A DNA stretch of 64,000 nucleotides from Baaleninema simplex PCC 7105 (lineage in GTDB: Bacteria; Cyanobacteriota; Cyanobacteriia; Cyanobacteriales; Geitlerinemataceae). The stretch is from NCBI RefSeq assembly GCF_000332355.1, contig NZ_KB235959.1:30418-94417 (forward strand), given 5' to 3'. This document shows, piece by piece, positions 1 to 9,376 of this stretch (positions are counted from its first letter, which is position 1; every line of letters starts with the position of its first letter). The notes under the pieces are model-generated. The model ran no database searches and was not told the origin of the DNA. It was given only the letters and a program-made list of their open reading frames with translations. Position numbers and translations under genes: made by a program.

Positions 1-908
1 CTCCTCGCGCCCGGAAGTTAGCCAAAGAGCTGAAAGTCGATTTGAACGGGTTGCACGGGAGCGGTCCTTACGGTCGTATCGTGGCGGAAGACGTGCAAGC
101 AGCGGCCGGACAACCCGTCCAACCAACTGCAACGGCAGTTGCACCGATGCCCTCAGCTCCCGCTCCGTCGGCAGTTCCCTCGGTTCCGGCGCAAGCCCCC
201 ACGACAACGGCTCCGGCTGCCACTAGCGCCCCCTTGGGTCAGGTGGTTCCGTTCAATACGCTGCAAGGGGCAGTGGTGCGGAACATGACGGCGAGTTTGC
301 AAGTGCCGACGTTCCACGTGGGTTATACCATCACCACGGACAATTTAGATGCCCTGTACAAGCAAATTAAGTCCAAAGGTGTGACGATGACGGGGCTACT
401 GGCGAAAGCCGTGGCGGTGACGTTGCAGAAACACCCGTTACTTTACGCCAGCTACACCGAACAGGGCGTTCAGTACAACAGCAACATTAACGTGGCGGTG
501 GCGGTGGCCATGCCCGGAGGCGGCTTGATTACGCCGGTGATGCGCGATGCCGACCAAATGGATATTTACTCGCTGTCTCGGTCGTGGAAGGATCTCGTGG
601 CGCGATCGCGATCGAAACAACTGCAACCGGAAGAGTACAGCACGGGAACCTTTACCCTGTCCAATTTGGGAATGTTCGGGGTCGATCGCTTCGATGCGAT
701 TTTACCCCCCGGACAAGGATCGATTCTCGCGATCGGTGCCTCTCGTCCCCAGGTTGTGGCCACGGACGACGGCATGATGGGTGTCAAACGTCAAATGCAA
801 GTGAACATTACCTGCGACCACCGCATTATTTACGGTGCAGACGCGGCGGCGTTCTTGAAAGATTTGGCAGACCTCATCGAAAACAACCCGCAATCTCTGA
901 CGCTGTAA
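1..908 (+). CDS. pdhC: Dihydrolipoamide acetyltransferase (E2) of pyruvate dehydrogenase, 3' part
   Basis: The reading frame is open from the window edge (frame of base 3), so the gene starts upstream and the lipoyl domain is outside the window. The visible part begins inside the peripheral subunit-binding domain (RKLAKELKVDLNGLHGSGPYGRI, bases about 12-80), which docks E1 or E3. A Pro/Ala linker of about 50 residues follows, then the acyltransferase core. The core ends with the catalytic motif DHRIIYGADAA, whose His takes part in acetyl transfer to CoA. The product would form the core of the complex that makes acetyl-CoA. A branched-chain or 2-oxoglutarate E2 cannot be excluded, but cyanobacteria normally carry one such E2, of the pyruvate type. 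Confidence 0.9.
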   Translation, partial: PRARKLAKELKVDLNGLHGSGPYGRIVAEDVQAAAGQPVQPTATAVAPMPSAPAPSAVPSVPAQAPTTTAPAATSAPLGQVVPFNTLQGAVVRNMTASLQVPTFHVGYTITTDNLDALYKQIKSKGVTMTGLLAKAVAVTLQKHPLLYASYTEQGVQYNSNINVAVAVAMPGGGLITPVMRDADQMDIYSLSRSWKDLVARSRSKQLQPEEYSTGTFTLSNLGMFGVDRFDAILPPGQGSILAIGASRPQVVATDDGMMGVKRQMQVNITCDHRIIYGADAAAFLKDLADLIENNPQSLTL

Positions 909-931
909 GATTGTTTCCTCGCGGTCTAATC

Positions 932-1118
932 GGGTGCATCTCAAAAATGTCAAAAATGTAAATTCATCGGATACGAGCTGACCTACTCGATCGTGCTACG
1001 TACCGCTGACGCTTTCCGAGCGGCTGTTGGGTTCCACTCCGGTCCACCCGCGGACGGCAGCGTTGCCGAAGTCCACCCTACCCAGAGCTTCGTGTTTTTA
1101 CATCTATTGAGATGTACT
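932..1118. repeat. MITE-like element, copy 1
   Basis: The left end is GGGTGCATCTCA and the right end is a decayed TGAGATGTACT. The interior shares long stretches with the copy at 43449-43577, including CGAGCGGCTGTTGGGTTCCA and CCAGAGCTTCGTGTTTTTAC. It also contains a small palindrome, CGGCAGCGTTGCCG, which recurs in the copy at 58319. It encodes no protein. The gap 909-1356 holds only this copy, the next copy and a terminator. Confidence 0.75.
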
Positions 1119-1125
1119 CTTCCTC

Positions 1126-1226
1126 GGGTACATCTCAATTTTGTAGAATTACCCCTCCACCTTCGGCTCCTCCCCTTAGCAAGGGGAGGATGGGTGGGGT
1201 TTTTATTGCAAAACTGGGATGCACCC
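1126..1226. repeat. MITE-like element, copy 2 (tandem to copy 1)
   Basis: It begins GGGTACATCTCA and ends TGGGATGCACCC, each one base off the family consensus, 7 bp after copy 1. The interior carries a CCTCCCCTTAG/CAAGGGGAGG hairpin that is not found in the other copies. The right half (GCAAAACTGGGATGCACCC) resembles the end of the copy at 5268-5354. Confidence 0.65.
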
Positions 1227-1285
1227 CTCTTCCTCTTTCTCTCTGGGAGAGAAATTTAGGGAGAGAACCGAAAAAAATTATCGCA

Positions 1286-1323
1286 GCAAAAACCCCAGTT
1301 TGTTAGTCAACAAGCTGGGGTTT
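1286..1323 (-). terminator. Intrinsic terminator of psb32
   Basis: A strong hairpin (AAACCCCAG...CTGGGGTTT, with further pairing TTGTT/AACAA around a 3-4 nt loop) lies 34 bp after the psb32 stop. On the minus strand it is followed by a run of T residues. Confidence 0.8.
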
Positions 1324-1356
1324 GACAGATTTTTTAAATCGTTAAAATCGAATTTT

Positions 1357-2076
1357 TTACTGATATAAAACGAAATAGGTGACCATCGGAATAACCGTCG
1401 CCGCAATCAACAACACGACAACAACGGTGGTCGAATTGCTTTTTTGGGCTTCGGTTTCTTCTGCCGTGGCGAAGGTTCCTTCGACTCGAACGGTGTTGTT
1501 TAAATCGGGCGCACCGGGGTCGGGTTCGCCGGACAATACGGCAACTAAACGATCTTTGGCGTCCAAGAACGCCTCGTTATATTTGTCCCCTTCGATGAGT
1601 GGATACAACAGCGTTTCTTGGGCGACACTTTCAGCAATTTCTGGGTTGAGGGTTTCTGCCGCCGCCTCTCCCACGCGAATCGCGGCGTTGTTCGTCACCA
1701 CGTCGAGGGCGAGTAATACTTGATTCGCCTGGGCTTCTGGGGTGGGAAACCATTTCTCGAAGAGGGCGTTTGTGAAACTTTCGATGGTTTCGCCGTAATC
1801 TAAATGGCGAATTGTCACGGCGCGCACTTCGGTTTCGGTGTCTTGGCGAAGTTTGTCGAAGGCTTTGCTGAGTTGGCTTTCGTTAATGCGGCTGATGGCG
1901 TTGCCGTCATCGATAACCCAGGTGGGATCGCCCGGAGACAGGAAGGGCATATCGTAAACCCCCGTAGCGGAGGCAGGTGTGGCGATCGCAAACACGGCGA
2001 TCGCAGCCAATATCGCCAACCCCATACCCCGGAGGTAGCGTTGACCGAGTTCGATCGATTGGAGGAGCTGTTTCAT
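1357..2076 (-). CDS. psb32: TPM-domain protein, Psb32-like photosystem II repair factor
   Basis: The product has 239 residues. An N-terminal hydrophobic signal (about residues 18-38, ending ATPASA) is followed by a TPM domain (about 45-185: DPTWVIDDGNAISRINE, then EVRAVTIRHLDYG). A linker leads to one C-terminal membrane segment (about 218-236). This architecture matches Psb32 (Synechocystis Sll1390), a thylakoid protein reported to protect photosystem II and help its repair. The N-terminal part would be lumenal and anchored by the C-terminal helix. The gene stands alone, divergent from serS, with its own terminator. The TPM and topology assignment is firm; the Psb32 name rests on architecture. 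Confidence 0.8.
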   Translation of the reverse strand: MKQLLQSIELGQRYLRGMGLAILAAIAVFAIATPASATGVYDMPFLSPGDPTWVIDDGNAISRINESQLSKAFDKLRQDTETEVRAVTIRHLDYGETIESFTNALFEKWFPTPEAQANQVLLALDVVTNNAAIRVGEAAAETLNPEIAESVAQETLLYPLIEGDKYNEAFLDAKDRLVAVLSGEPDPGAPDLNNTVRVEGTFATAEETEAQKSNSTTVVVVLLIAATVIPMVTYFVLYQ

Positions 2077-2319
2077 GGCGTATCTTCAAAAACTCTCGAG
2101 CAGTAAGTAATACTAGGATACCGATGGGCTTTCTCATTTCCGACGCGCGATCGCGCGAACTTTACAAATTCACGCGATCGCACAGATGCAGAGGGAGGGC
2201 AAAACCTGATAGTTTAGAGGGCGGATCGTCGTGTCGCGACCGACAACGGACGACCGCGAACCGATCGCTCCTCGACGCTTTATCGGCAGTTCACGACTTT
2301 ACTTACCTCTTCGCGAATC

Positions 2320-3600
2320 GTGCTAGACATCAAACTCATCCGAGACAACCCTGAAGCCGTCCGAGATAAACTCGCCCTGCGCGGGGACGGCTACGATATT
2401 ACGGAGATCGTCGAACTCGATCGCCAACAACGGGACTTAGAAACGCAGCGATCGCAACTGCAAGCCCGCAGCAACGAAATCGGGAAAGCGATCGGGCAAA
2501 AAATCAAATCGGGAAGCGATCCCAAAGGCGAAGAGATTCAAAGTCTCAAAGCCGAAGGAAACCAGGTTAAAACCCAACTGAGCGATCTCGAACCCCAAGA
2601 GAAGGAACTCAAAGCCCAACTCGAAACGCTGTTGCTGAACCTTCCCAACCTTCCCAGCGATTCCACGCCAATCGGAAAAGACGAAACGGAAAACGTGGAA
2701 ATTCGCCGTTGGGGAGACGAACACAAACCCCAAAACGAGAAAATTCTGCCCCACTGGGACATCGCTGAAAAGATGGGGATTCTGGCGGTCGATCGCGCCG
2801 TAAAAGTCGCCCAAAGTCGCTTCGTCGCCCTCCTCGGGGCGGGCGCAGCCTTGGAACGAGCGTTGATTAGCTTCATGCTAGACCGACAAATCGCCGCCGG
2901 ATACACGGAAGTTATCCCTCCCTTCCTCATCAACAGCGCCTCGTTACAAGCCACGGGACAACTGCCCAAATTCGCCGAAGAAAGCTTCAAATGCGACTCT
3001 GACGATCTCTGGCTGACGCCGACGGCAGAAGTTCCCCTCACCAACCTCTATCGCGACGAAATTCTCACCTCCGACGAGTTACCGATTTATCACTGCGCCT
3101 ATACTCCCTGTTTCCGTCGCGAGGCGGGAAGCTACGGGAAAGACACTCGAGGACTGATTCGACTGCACCAGTTCAACAAGGTGGAATTGGTGAAAGTGGT
3201 GCGCCCAGCAACCTCGGAAGACGAACATCAATCGTTGGTACGGGATGCCGAGGCGATTTTACAGGCGTTGAAACTGCCCTATCGCGTCATCGAACTCTGC
3301 ACGGGAGATTTAGGCTTCGGCGCGAACAAGTGCTACGACTTAGAGGTATGGTTGCCCGCCTCGGGAACCTATCGCGAAATTTCCAGTTGCTCGAATTTTG
3401 GAGATTTCCAAGCGAGACGGGGTAACGTTCGCTTTAAGGAAAAAGGGAAAAAGGGAACCCAATACGCCCACACCCTCAACGGTTCGGGATTGGCGATCGG
3501 TCGCACGATGGCGGCGGTGTTGGAAAACTACCAGCTACCGGACAACACGATTCGCGTTCCCGAGGTATTACAACCCTATTTGGGACGGGAAGTGCTGTGA
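2320..3600 (+). CDS. serS: Seryl-tRNA synthetase
   Basis: The product has 426 residues, the usual length for bacterial SerRS. It starts with GTG ([18 protein letters not shown]). Residues 1 to about 105 form the long antiparallel coiled coil that grips the tRNA-Ser arm. The class II catalytic core follows, with motif 2 around [20 protein letters not shown] and motif 3 at [15 protein letters not shown]. It charges tRNA-Ser with serine in the cytoplasm. The gene is monocistronic, with 243 bp of featureless DNA separating it from divergent psb32. TnpB-element debris begins within about 60 bp after the stop. Confidence 0.97.
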   Translation: MLDIKLIRDNPEAVRDKLALRGDGYDITEIVELDRQQRDLETQRSQLQARSNEIGKAIGQKIKSGSDPKGEEIQSLKAEGNQVKTQLSDLEPQEKELKAQLETLLLNLPNLPSDSTPIGKDETENVEIRRWGDEHKPQNEKILPHWDIAEKMGILAVDRAVKVAQSRFVALLGAGAALERALISFMLDRQIAAGYTEVIPPFLINSASLQATGQLPKFAEESFKCDSDDLWLTPTAEVPLTNLYRDEILTSDELPIYHCAYTPCFRREAGSYGKDTRGLIRLHQFNKVELVKVVRPATSEDEHQSLVRDAEAILQALKLPYRVIELCTGDLGFGANKCYDLEVWLPASGTYREISSCSNFGDFQARRGNVRFKEKGKKGTQYAHTLNGSGLAIGRTMAAVLENYQLPDNTIRVPEVLQPYLGREVL

Positions 3601-3665
3601 GCTACCCCACGTCAAATCAAAGATTATGACGGGGGCTTCGCGTCTCGTCCGCCGAACGGTTTGGG

Positions 3666-3700
3666 AATCCCCGACCTCAGCGAAGCGGGTCGGGGAGGAT
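3666..3700. repeat. Solo IS200/IS605-type right-end hairpin
   Basis: The pattern GAATCCCCGACC...GGTCGGGGAGGATGTCA has an 8 bp stem. It matches the right-end pattern (GAATCCCC-hairpin-GGGGA-GTCAA) next to the two tnpB genes of this window, but no tnpB lies upstream of it. It probably marks the edge of an older insertion. Confidence 0.5.
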
Positions 3701-3992
3701 GTCATTGACCGGGACGCCAACAAGCCCCGTCCTTCAAGGGCGGGGTGAGAGATGTGGCGGCTTCAGCCTAGCTACGGTAAAATGATACTGCGCTAATGAG
3801 TATCAAGTTGTGTTTGTCCTCGAATACAAAGTTAATCCCAAGTCTCACCAAGTTCAAGCCATCGACGAGGCAATTCGGACGGCTCAGTTCGTTCGCAACA
3901 AAGTCCTGCGTTACTGGATGGACAATCGAGGCGTGGGGAAAGCTGAGCTATTTCGGTACAACACGCGACTCAGAAAAGAGTTTAAGTTTGCG

Positions 3993-4035
3993 GTGCGACC
4001 CCGCGCCGTCGTACGGCGCTAGGGAACGCGCACCA
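3993..4035. repeat. Small palindromic insertion in tnpB (frame-breaking)
   Basis: The sequence has a perfect inner palindrome GCGCCGT-CGT-ACGGCGC, a CCC/GGG extension and outer arms GGTGCG/CGCACC. Removing about 43 bp would join KEFKFA to REVEELNSHACQ and restore a normal TnpB. The boundaries are approximate. Confidence 0.7.
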
Positions 4036-4497
4036 AGAGAAGTTGAAGAACTGAACTCTCATGCTTGCCAGACGGCGGTCGAGCGAACCCTGAGAGCCAT
4101 TACTCGTTTTTACGAAAACTGTAAAAGTAAGGTTAAAGGTAGGAGGGGTTATCCTCGATTCAAGCGAAATACCCGTTCGGTCGAGTACAAAATCTCGGGA
4201 TGGAAGCTGTCAGAAGATCGCAAGCACATTGTCTTTACCGACAAAAAAGGTATCGGACATTTACGTTTAATCGGTTCGAGAGATTTAAATTATTATCACC
4301 CCGAACAGATTAAGCGAGTCAGAATTCTCAAAAGAGCCGATGGCTATTACGTTCAGTTCTGCATTAAGCTCGATCCGAGACTGACGGTATCCAAACCTTT
4401 AACCCCCTCCCAGAAAACGGTAGGAATCGATGTGGGATTAAAGTATTTTCTAGCAGACAGCCAAGGAAATACCGAGCCGATTCCTCAATTTTACGAA

Positions 4498-4539
4498 GTC
4501 GCCGCAGCCGCAGGAACCTGCGTCCTGCGGAACGGCGAC
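4498..4539. repeat. Small palindromic insertion in tnpB (in-frame)
   Basis: This 42 bp unit has outer arms GTCGCC/GGCGAC and inner stem CCGCAGGA/TCCTGCGG. It adds 14 residues (VAAAAGTCVLRNGD) between FYE and RKAEKQLKRL. Its layout, with AACG just before the right arm, matches the insertion at 3993-4035. Confidence 0.65.
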
Positions 4540-5166
4540 CGGAAAGCCGAAAAGCAACTCAAACGACTCAACCGCCAAAAATCTAAAAAGTTCCGTAAAG
4601 GAAAATCCCAATCTCATAACTATCAAAAAGCTAGACAGCGATATGCCCGCAAGCATTTAAGAGTAAGTCGGCAGCGAGAAGAGAACGCCAAGAGAGTGGC
4701 GCTCCGCTTAATCCAATCTAACGATTTGGTGGCCTACGAAGACTTAAATGTTGCAGGGTTAGTCAAGAATCGCCATCTAGCGAAATCGATTAGTGATGCG
4801 GGATGGACGCTGTTTCGTCGGTGGCTAGACTACTTTGCGGACAAATACGGGAAAATAGCGATTGCCGTACCGCCCCACAACACGAGTCAAAACTGTTCGA
4901 GTTGTGGGAAAAAGGTACATAAGTCTTTATCGACAAGAACCCATGTTTGTCCCCATTGTGGCTTCGTCGCCGACCGTGATACAAATGCGGCGATAAACAT
5001 CCTTAAATTGGGCTTGAGTAGGGTGGGGCGCACCCGAATTCACGCATCGGGAGAGATTCCCTCTTGGTTGGTTGGAGAGATCCTGTCAGCTAATGGAAAC
5101 TCATAGAACGATGAATCCCCCTGCCTTTCAGGCGGGGGAGAACGTCAACCTTCTGATTATAGGGAA

Positions 5167-5232
5167 GGGAGCAAAGCCCACGTCTTTTAAGCGTGGGACG
5201 AACGCGTCGGAGCTTTTAAGCTCCGTATTAAA
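5167..5232. repeat. Double-hairpin repeat, copy 1
   Basis: The motif GGGAGCAAAGCCCACG...CGTGGGA is followed by GGAGCTTTTAAGCTCC, giving two adjacent stem-loops each with a TTTTAAG-type loop. A second copy lies at 41494-41559 with compensating changes in the second stem (GAAGCTTTTAAGCTTC). It sits just after the tnpB right end. Confidence 0.65.
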
Positions 5233-5267
5233 CCGTTCCTTGTGCCTCAATATACTTCTTAATCGTC

Positions 5268-5354
5268 GGGTGCATCTCAACAATGTAAATCTATACGAGA
5301 GAATAAGGATTTCAGACTCCAATTCTCATGTTTTTGCAAAACTGAGATGCACCC
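5268..5354. repeat. MITE-like element, copy 3 (short)
   Basis: It is 87 bp between GGGTGCATCTCA and TGAGATGCACCC. It lies 22 bp after the stop of the receiver gene, so its foldback could also end that transcript. Confidence 0.75.
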
Positions 5355-5375
5355 CTCAGCGAACTCGACCACCCT

Positions 5376-5762
5376 TCAATCTAACTCTAAACCCAGTACG
5401 TCGATGGATTTTTTTAACACCTCTTTCGGTCGAAACGGTTTTGTCATATACAGATCTGCTCCCGATTCCATGCCTTTATTTTTATCAAATTCCTGCCCTT
5501 TTGCCGTCAACATAATAATATAAACCTCCTTGAGATCTCGGTTTTGCTTGACCGTTTGGCACACTTCAAACCCGTTCTTTTTCGGCATCATGACATCCAA
5601 AAATACGAGTTGAGGCTTTTCTTTCTCTATGATATCCAAGGCTTCCATGCCGTTTTGAGCTGTAATCAACTCGACCCCTTCATCTTCGAGATCTTCTAAA
5701 GCCTGTTCGAGTAAAATCCGAATATTTGGCTCGTCATCAACAATTAACACTTTCCGCTCCAT
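5376..5762 (-). CDS. Single-domain response regulator (CheY-like)
   Basis: The product has 128 residues and is a lone receiver domain with no output domain. The acidic pocket is in LIVDDEPN, the phospho-acceptor is Asp56 (FLDVMMP), the switch Thr is Thr86 (MLTAKG) and the conserved Lys is Lys108 (MTKPF). It is the last gene of a minus-strand operon, 14 bp after the large hybrid kinase, and is probably phosphorylated by that kinase. Lone receivers usually act by binding another protein; the target here is unknown. Confidence 0.92.
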   Translation of the reverse strand: MERKVLIVDDEPNIRILLEQALEDLEDEGVELITAQNGMEALDIIEKEKPQLVFLDVMMPKKNGFEVCQTVKQNRDLKEVYIIMLTAKGQEFDKNKGMESGADLYMTKPFRPKEVLKKSIDVLGLELD

Positions 5763-5776
5763 TAAAACTTCTCCCC

Positions 5777-8700
5777 TTAACGAGATTCTTGTCGATCGCC
5801 GAGTAACACGAACAAAACGTTTTCTAACCCTTTCTCGAACCGCAATGTTTTAACGATATCGTGTTGCTGAAAGAAATCAGAATCGATCGCAATAATATCG
5901 GGTTTGAGCGAAAGAGCCTTTTCAATGCACTCGAGATCGGTCGAGGCTTCGGCGACGCTATACCCTTGAGCCGCCAACACTTCTGAGAGAACTTTCAACG
6001 CAGAGGCATCGCGATCGACCACCAACACCTTTTTCTTCGACGATCCCTGAGACAGCAACGACCCCACTTCTCGCAACAGCCCTTGGCGATCGATGGGTTT
6101 GGTTAAATAGCGATCGACCCCCACGCGAACCCCCCGCTCGCGATCTTCAATAATCGACAACACTAAAATGGGAATCTTCATCGTTTGCGGCTCGTTCTTC
6201 AACACCGCCGCCACGTCGAACCCGTCGATATAGGGCATCATCACGTCGAGAACGATGAGATCGGGGCGCGATCGCTTCACTTGGGCGATCGCTTCCACGC
6301 CGTCTTTGGCCTGCTTCACCTGATAACCTTGAGCCTCGAGGGACTGGCGCAACAACTCCCGCACGTGTTCGTCGTCGTCCACCACCAAAATCGTTTTCTG
6401 CGATCGCGCCGCGTTCGTCTGGCCACCTGTCGCCGTATGTTCCTGTAACTGCTGCATCAACGGCGCAATGTCGATGTTCGGCCGGCCTTCAAGCAACAGG
6501 CGTTCTGACGGATCGCCGATCGGTAGGGTAAACGAAAACGTGCTACCTTCGCCGAACTGACTTTCTGCCCAAATCCGACCGCCGTGGTGTTCGAGAATTT
6601 GCTGGCAAATAGGCAACCCCAACCCCGTTCCTTTCGGTTTGTCGGTGAGGGTTTCGCCGACTTGCTTGAACTTATCAAACACTTTATCGATATCTTCAGG
6701 GGCGATACCGATTCCCGTATCCTGTACGCTGAGACAGAGATAATTGTCGCGATGTTCGACGCGACAGGTAATCGTCCCTTCGTCGGTAAACTTCACGGCA
6801 TTCGAGAGTAAGTTGATGACCACTTGAATCAATCGATCGCGATCGCCGTAGATTTCCGGTAAATCCGGTTCGACTTCGCGTCGGATCTCGATATTCTTCC
6901 CGTCGATTAACGCCGAGGTTGCAGCCAAAGCGCGATCGAGCAACTCTTCAGCAGAGAGGAGCGTCATGTTCCACTCCACCTTCCCGGCTTCCATTTTGGC
7001 GATATCCAACACGTCGTTGATCAACACGGTCAGTCGCTCGGCTTCCGAGATAATGATGTCTAAATTTTGCCGGACGCGCCGCACGTGTTTTTGAACCTTG
7101 CGATCGCCCTCCAACACCAGCGGAAACACGGACTCTTCGAGTTTTTCCTGTACGATCGAGGCAAACCCCAACACCGACGTCAGCGGCGTTCGCAACTCGT
7201 GAGACACCGTCGAGATAAAGTCAGTTTTCATGCGATCGACTTCTTTCTCGAGGGTCACATCTCGAATCAAAATCACCGAACCGCTCCAGAAATTATCGTC
7301 TTCAGACGTCTCTTTAAAAACGTTTTTCGCCAACGCCTGACCGGTGCGATTTTCCGAGAGGGGAAGTTCTGCGGTCAACACCTGTTCCGAGGGAGTTTTC
7401 TGAACGCGATCGACGAGGGTTGCCACTTCCAACAACCCGCATTCGGCACAGGTGCGATCGATTAAATTCCCTTCAGCCACCTCGAACATCGAGCGTAACT
7501 TCGGATTGAAGCGCGTAATGCGTCCGGCGGTATCGGTGACGAGCAGGCCGTCGGCGAGGTTGTCGATAATGGCACTGAGGTCGGCCAGAGTCCGTTGAAG
7601 TGTCTCTTCTGCCTGTTGTCGCTCGGTTACGTCTTCTGCGGTGACGACGACACCGATGGCCTGTCCCGCCTCGTCCCGCAACGGGATGCGGTTCGTATCC
7701 AAATATCGCACCGTTCCATCGGGCTGGGGCAGCAGCGAGATCGTGTGATATTCGGGCGTGTTAGTGTCCATGACGCGGCGATCGCAGGTGACGTATCCCT
7801 CAGCCGCCTCCTGCCAGGGCATATCGCGATCGGTTTTGCCGATCAGCGCTGCGACCGAATCGAGCCCGGCCTGGTCGGCTACCCGTCGGTTGCCGCCGAG
7901 AAACACGGCGTCGCGATTTTTCCACACCACCAGTTGAGGAATGCTGTCGATGACCAGTTGCAAGAACTCCTTCGAGGCTTGCAGTTCCCGCTCGACCCGT
8001 TTGTACTCGCTCATATCCCGCGTCGCCGTGGCTAAACCCATACACTGACCGGTTTTCGGATGAGTAATCGTAAACAGGTTGTAATCGACGGGAATCGGTT
8101 CGTCAGTTTGAAAGTGCCGAAATTGAACTTCGCCGCGCCAGCGACCGGTTTCAAAGGCGACGGGCAACACCTGCTGCTCGATGTATTGAAACGTTTCGGC
8201 GGGGAAAAACTCTGACAGGCGACGGCTCGTAACGTCCTCGTCGGGGGAAATTCCCAAGGTCTGGCGTCCGGCGGCGTTGACATAGCGTGCGAAGCCGTTT
8301 AAGCCGGCCACTCCGATAATGTCCGAGCTGTTTTCGACGAGAGACACCAGCAGTTGTCGTTCTTCTTCGATCGCCTTTTGTTCGGTGCAGTCGTTAAACC
8401 AACCGTACCAGACGACGGTTCCGTCCTCTTGTCGTTCGGGGCGGGCCCGCGCTTCCATCCAGCGCACGGCTCCTGACGGCATGGTCATGCGTCCTTCCCA
8501 CTCCCAGAGGGCGAGGGTTCGTGCCGATCGCACCACGGACTCGTCAAATTGTCGGCGATCGTCGGGATGGATGCGATCGATGAGGTGAGCGGCGCTTCGT
8601 TCGATGTCGCGGGGAGACAGTTCGGCAAAGGCATCGTTGCCAGCGGAAAAATAGGGAAACGAGATCGACCCGTCGGCATCGAGGCGGAACTGGTAAATGA

Positions 8701-9376
8701 CGCCGGGAACGTTGGTGGCGATACGCTCGATTTGCTGCTGGTTTTGTTGGCGCAGGCGATCGAGCATTTCGGCTTGTTGGATGGCCACGTCGAGATGTAG
8801 GGCGATTTGACGGGCGAACTCCACGTCTGACTCGCTCCAGGCTCGGGGCGCGCGGCATTGGTGGACGCACAACAAGCCCCAGAGTTCGTCGTTTTTATTG
8901 AGGGGAACCACCAGATTCGCCCGTACTTGAAACCGCGACAAAATGTCGACGTGGCAGTCGCTCAATCCAGCGTCGTAAATGTCGGTGACGGCTTGGACGC
9001 GGCCGCGGACGTAGTCTCGGGCGAACTCTCCACCGAAACAGTAATCGCGCACTCGGGCTGCTAAGGCCGAATCGTAACCGGAGGCGACATCTTCGGCGAT
9101 GAATTCGCCGTCTTGGTTGCCGCTTTCGGAAAACCAGCGAAAGATTCCCACGCGATCGGCATCGAGGAGTTGTCGGACTTCACGGGTCGTCGTCCGAAAG
9201 ATTTCCTCGAGGTCGAGGGTGGCGCGAATGTTGGCGATGACGTTCGAGAGGGCAGTTTGTCGGCTGAGAAAGGAGTGTTCGAGAGCGGACAAGCGCGATC
9301 GCAGTTCGGCGATTTCGCGATCGCGGTCGTCGCGGAATTGGGGGTTAGGGTTCGCGAGATCGGACATCGGCTTCAA
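5777..9376 (-). CDS. Hybrid histidine kinase with DXCF-type cyanobacteriochrome GAF, PAS repeats and two receivers
   Basis: The product has 1199 residues. Order: short coiled coil (15-45); GAF (about 50-205); four PAS-like segments (about 211-335, 341-460, 466-590, 595-710); HisKA with phospho-His726 (SHELRTPL); HATPase (NLLSNAVKF, DTGIGI, GTGLGL); receiver 1 (about 975-1090, LDVMMP); and a short, degenerate receiver 2 (about 1097-1199) with IAIDSDF. The GAF has Cys113 in DYCF and Cys141 in DCH, exactly 28 residues apart, as in dual-cysteine DXCF cyanobacteriochromes such as TePixJ. Blue/green-type light sensing is therefore inferred. The GRVQAVTDIY and FQVRANLVVPL stretches are typical of these GAFs. 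No membrane segment is seen. The gene overlaps the upstream kinase by 32 bp. Confidence 0.9.
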   Translation of the reverse strand: MKPMSDLANPNPQFRDDRDREIAELRSRLSALEHSFLSRQTALSNVIANIRATLDLEEIFRTTTREVRQLLDADRVGIFRWFSESGNQDGEFIAEDVASGYDSALAARVRDYCFGGEFARDYVRGRVQAVTDIYDAGLSDCHVDILSRFQVRANLVVPLNKNDELWGLLCVHQCRAPRAWSESDVEFARQIALHLDVAIQQAEMLDRLRQQNQQQIERIATNVPGVIYQFRLDADGSISFPYFSAGNDAFAELSPRDIERSAAHLIDRIHPDDRRQFDESVVRSARTLALWEWEGRMTMPSGAVRWMEARARPERQEDGTVVWYGWFNDCTEQKAIEEERQLLVSLVENSSDIIGVAGLNGFARYVNAAGRQTLGISPDEDVTSRRLSEFFPAETFQYIEQQVLPVAFETGRWRGEVQFRHFQTDEPIPVDYNLFTITHPKTGQCMGLATATRDMSEYKRVERELQASKEFLQLVIDSIPQLVVWKNRDAVFLGGNRRVADQAGLDSVAALIGKTDRDMPWQEAAEGYVTCDRRVMDTNTPEYHTISLLPQPDGTVRYLDTNRIPLRDEAGQAIGVVVTAEDVTERQQAEETLQRTLADLSAIIDNLADGLLVTDTAGRITRFNPKLRSMFEVAEGNLIDRTCAECGLLEVATLVDRVQKTPSEQVLTAELPLSENRTGQALAKNVFKETSEDDNFWSGSVILIRDVTLEKEVDRMKTDFISTVSHELRTPLTSVLGFASIVQEKLEESVFPLVLEGDRKVQKHVRRVRQNLDIIISEAERLTVLINDVLDIAKMEAGKVEWNMTLLSAEELLDRALAATSALIDGKNIEIRREVEPDLPEIYGDRDRLIQVVINLLSNAVKFTDEGTITCRVEHRDNYLCLSVQDTGIGIAPEDIDKVFDKFKQVGETLTDKPKGTGLGLPICQQILEHHGGRIWAESQFGEGSTFSFTLPIGDPSERLLLEGRPNIDIAPLMQQLQEHTATGGQTNAARSQKTILVVDDDEHVRELLRQSLEAQGYQVKQAKDGVEAIAQVKRSRPDLIVLDVMMPYIDGFDVAAVLKNEPQTMKIPILVLSIIEDRERGVRVGVDRYLTKPIDRQGLLREVGSLLSQGSSKKKVLVVDRDASALKVLSEVLAAQGYSVAEASTDLECIEKALSLKPDIIAIDSDFFQQHDIVKTLRFEKGLENVLFVLLGDRQESR

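Larger units (their letters stand above)
3810..5106 (+). pseudogene. tnpB: TnpB (RNA-guided nuclease of IS605 type), frame disrupted
   Basis: The gene starts at GTG 3810 (frame 3: FVLEYKVNPKSHQVQAIDEA). That frame stops at 4022 and the rest continues in frame 1 from about 4036 (REVEELNSHACQ) to 5106. The break is a palindromic insertion of about 43 bp. A second palindrome of 42 bp at 4498-4539 keeps the frame. Downstream features are intact: the RuvC Asp motif GIDVGLKYF, the Glu motif AYEDLNVAGL, the zinc finger CSSCGKKVHKS...CPHCG, and the last acidic residue in DRDTNAAINIL. An ATG at 3796 would read through without a stop, but its first 75 residues do not resemble TnpB. The protein is probably not functional unless frameshifting occurs. 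Confidence 0.85.
3720..5150 (+). mobile_element. IS200/IS605-group element with only tnpB (broken)
   Basis: It contains the interrupted tnpB below. The presumed left end has hairpin CCCCGTCCTTCAAGGGCGGGG (3724-3744). The presumed right end has hairpin CCCCCTGCC...GGCGGGGG followed by AGAACGTCAAC (5117-5150). No Y1 transposase (tnpA) is present, so it could only move in trans. The exact ends are inferred from hairpin positions. Confidence 0.6.

Noticed and set aside
993..1306. Two overlapping plus-strand frames between pdhC and psb32
   Set aside because: They lie inside MITE-like repeats and have no coding signature.
3796..4022. ATG 3796 as the true start of a 436-residue TnpB
   Set aside because: Its first 75 residues do not resemble TnpB, whereas the GTG 3810 frame gives the normal N-terminus; the joined frame is an accident of the palindromic insert.
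3990..4040. Simple sequencing error as cause of the tnpB frameshift
   Set aside because: The disruption is a whole palindromic unit of about 43 bp with a related unit 500 bp downstream, not a one-base change.
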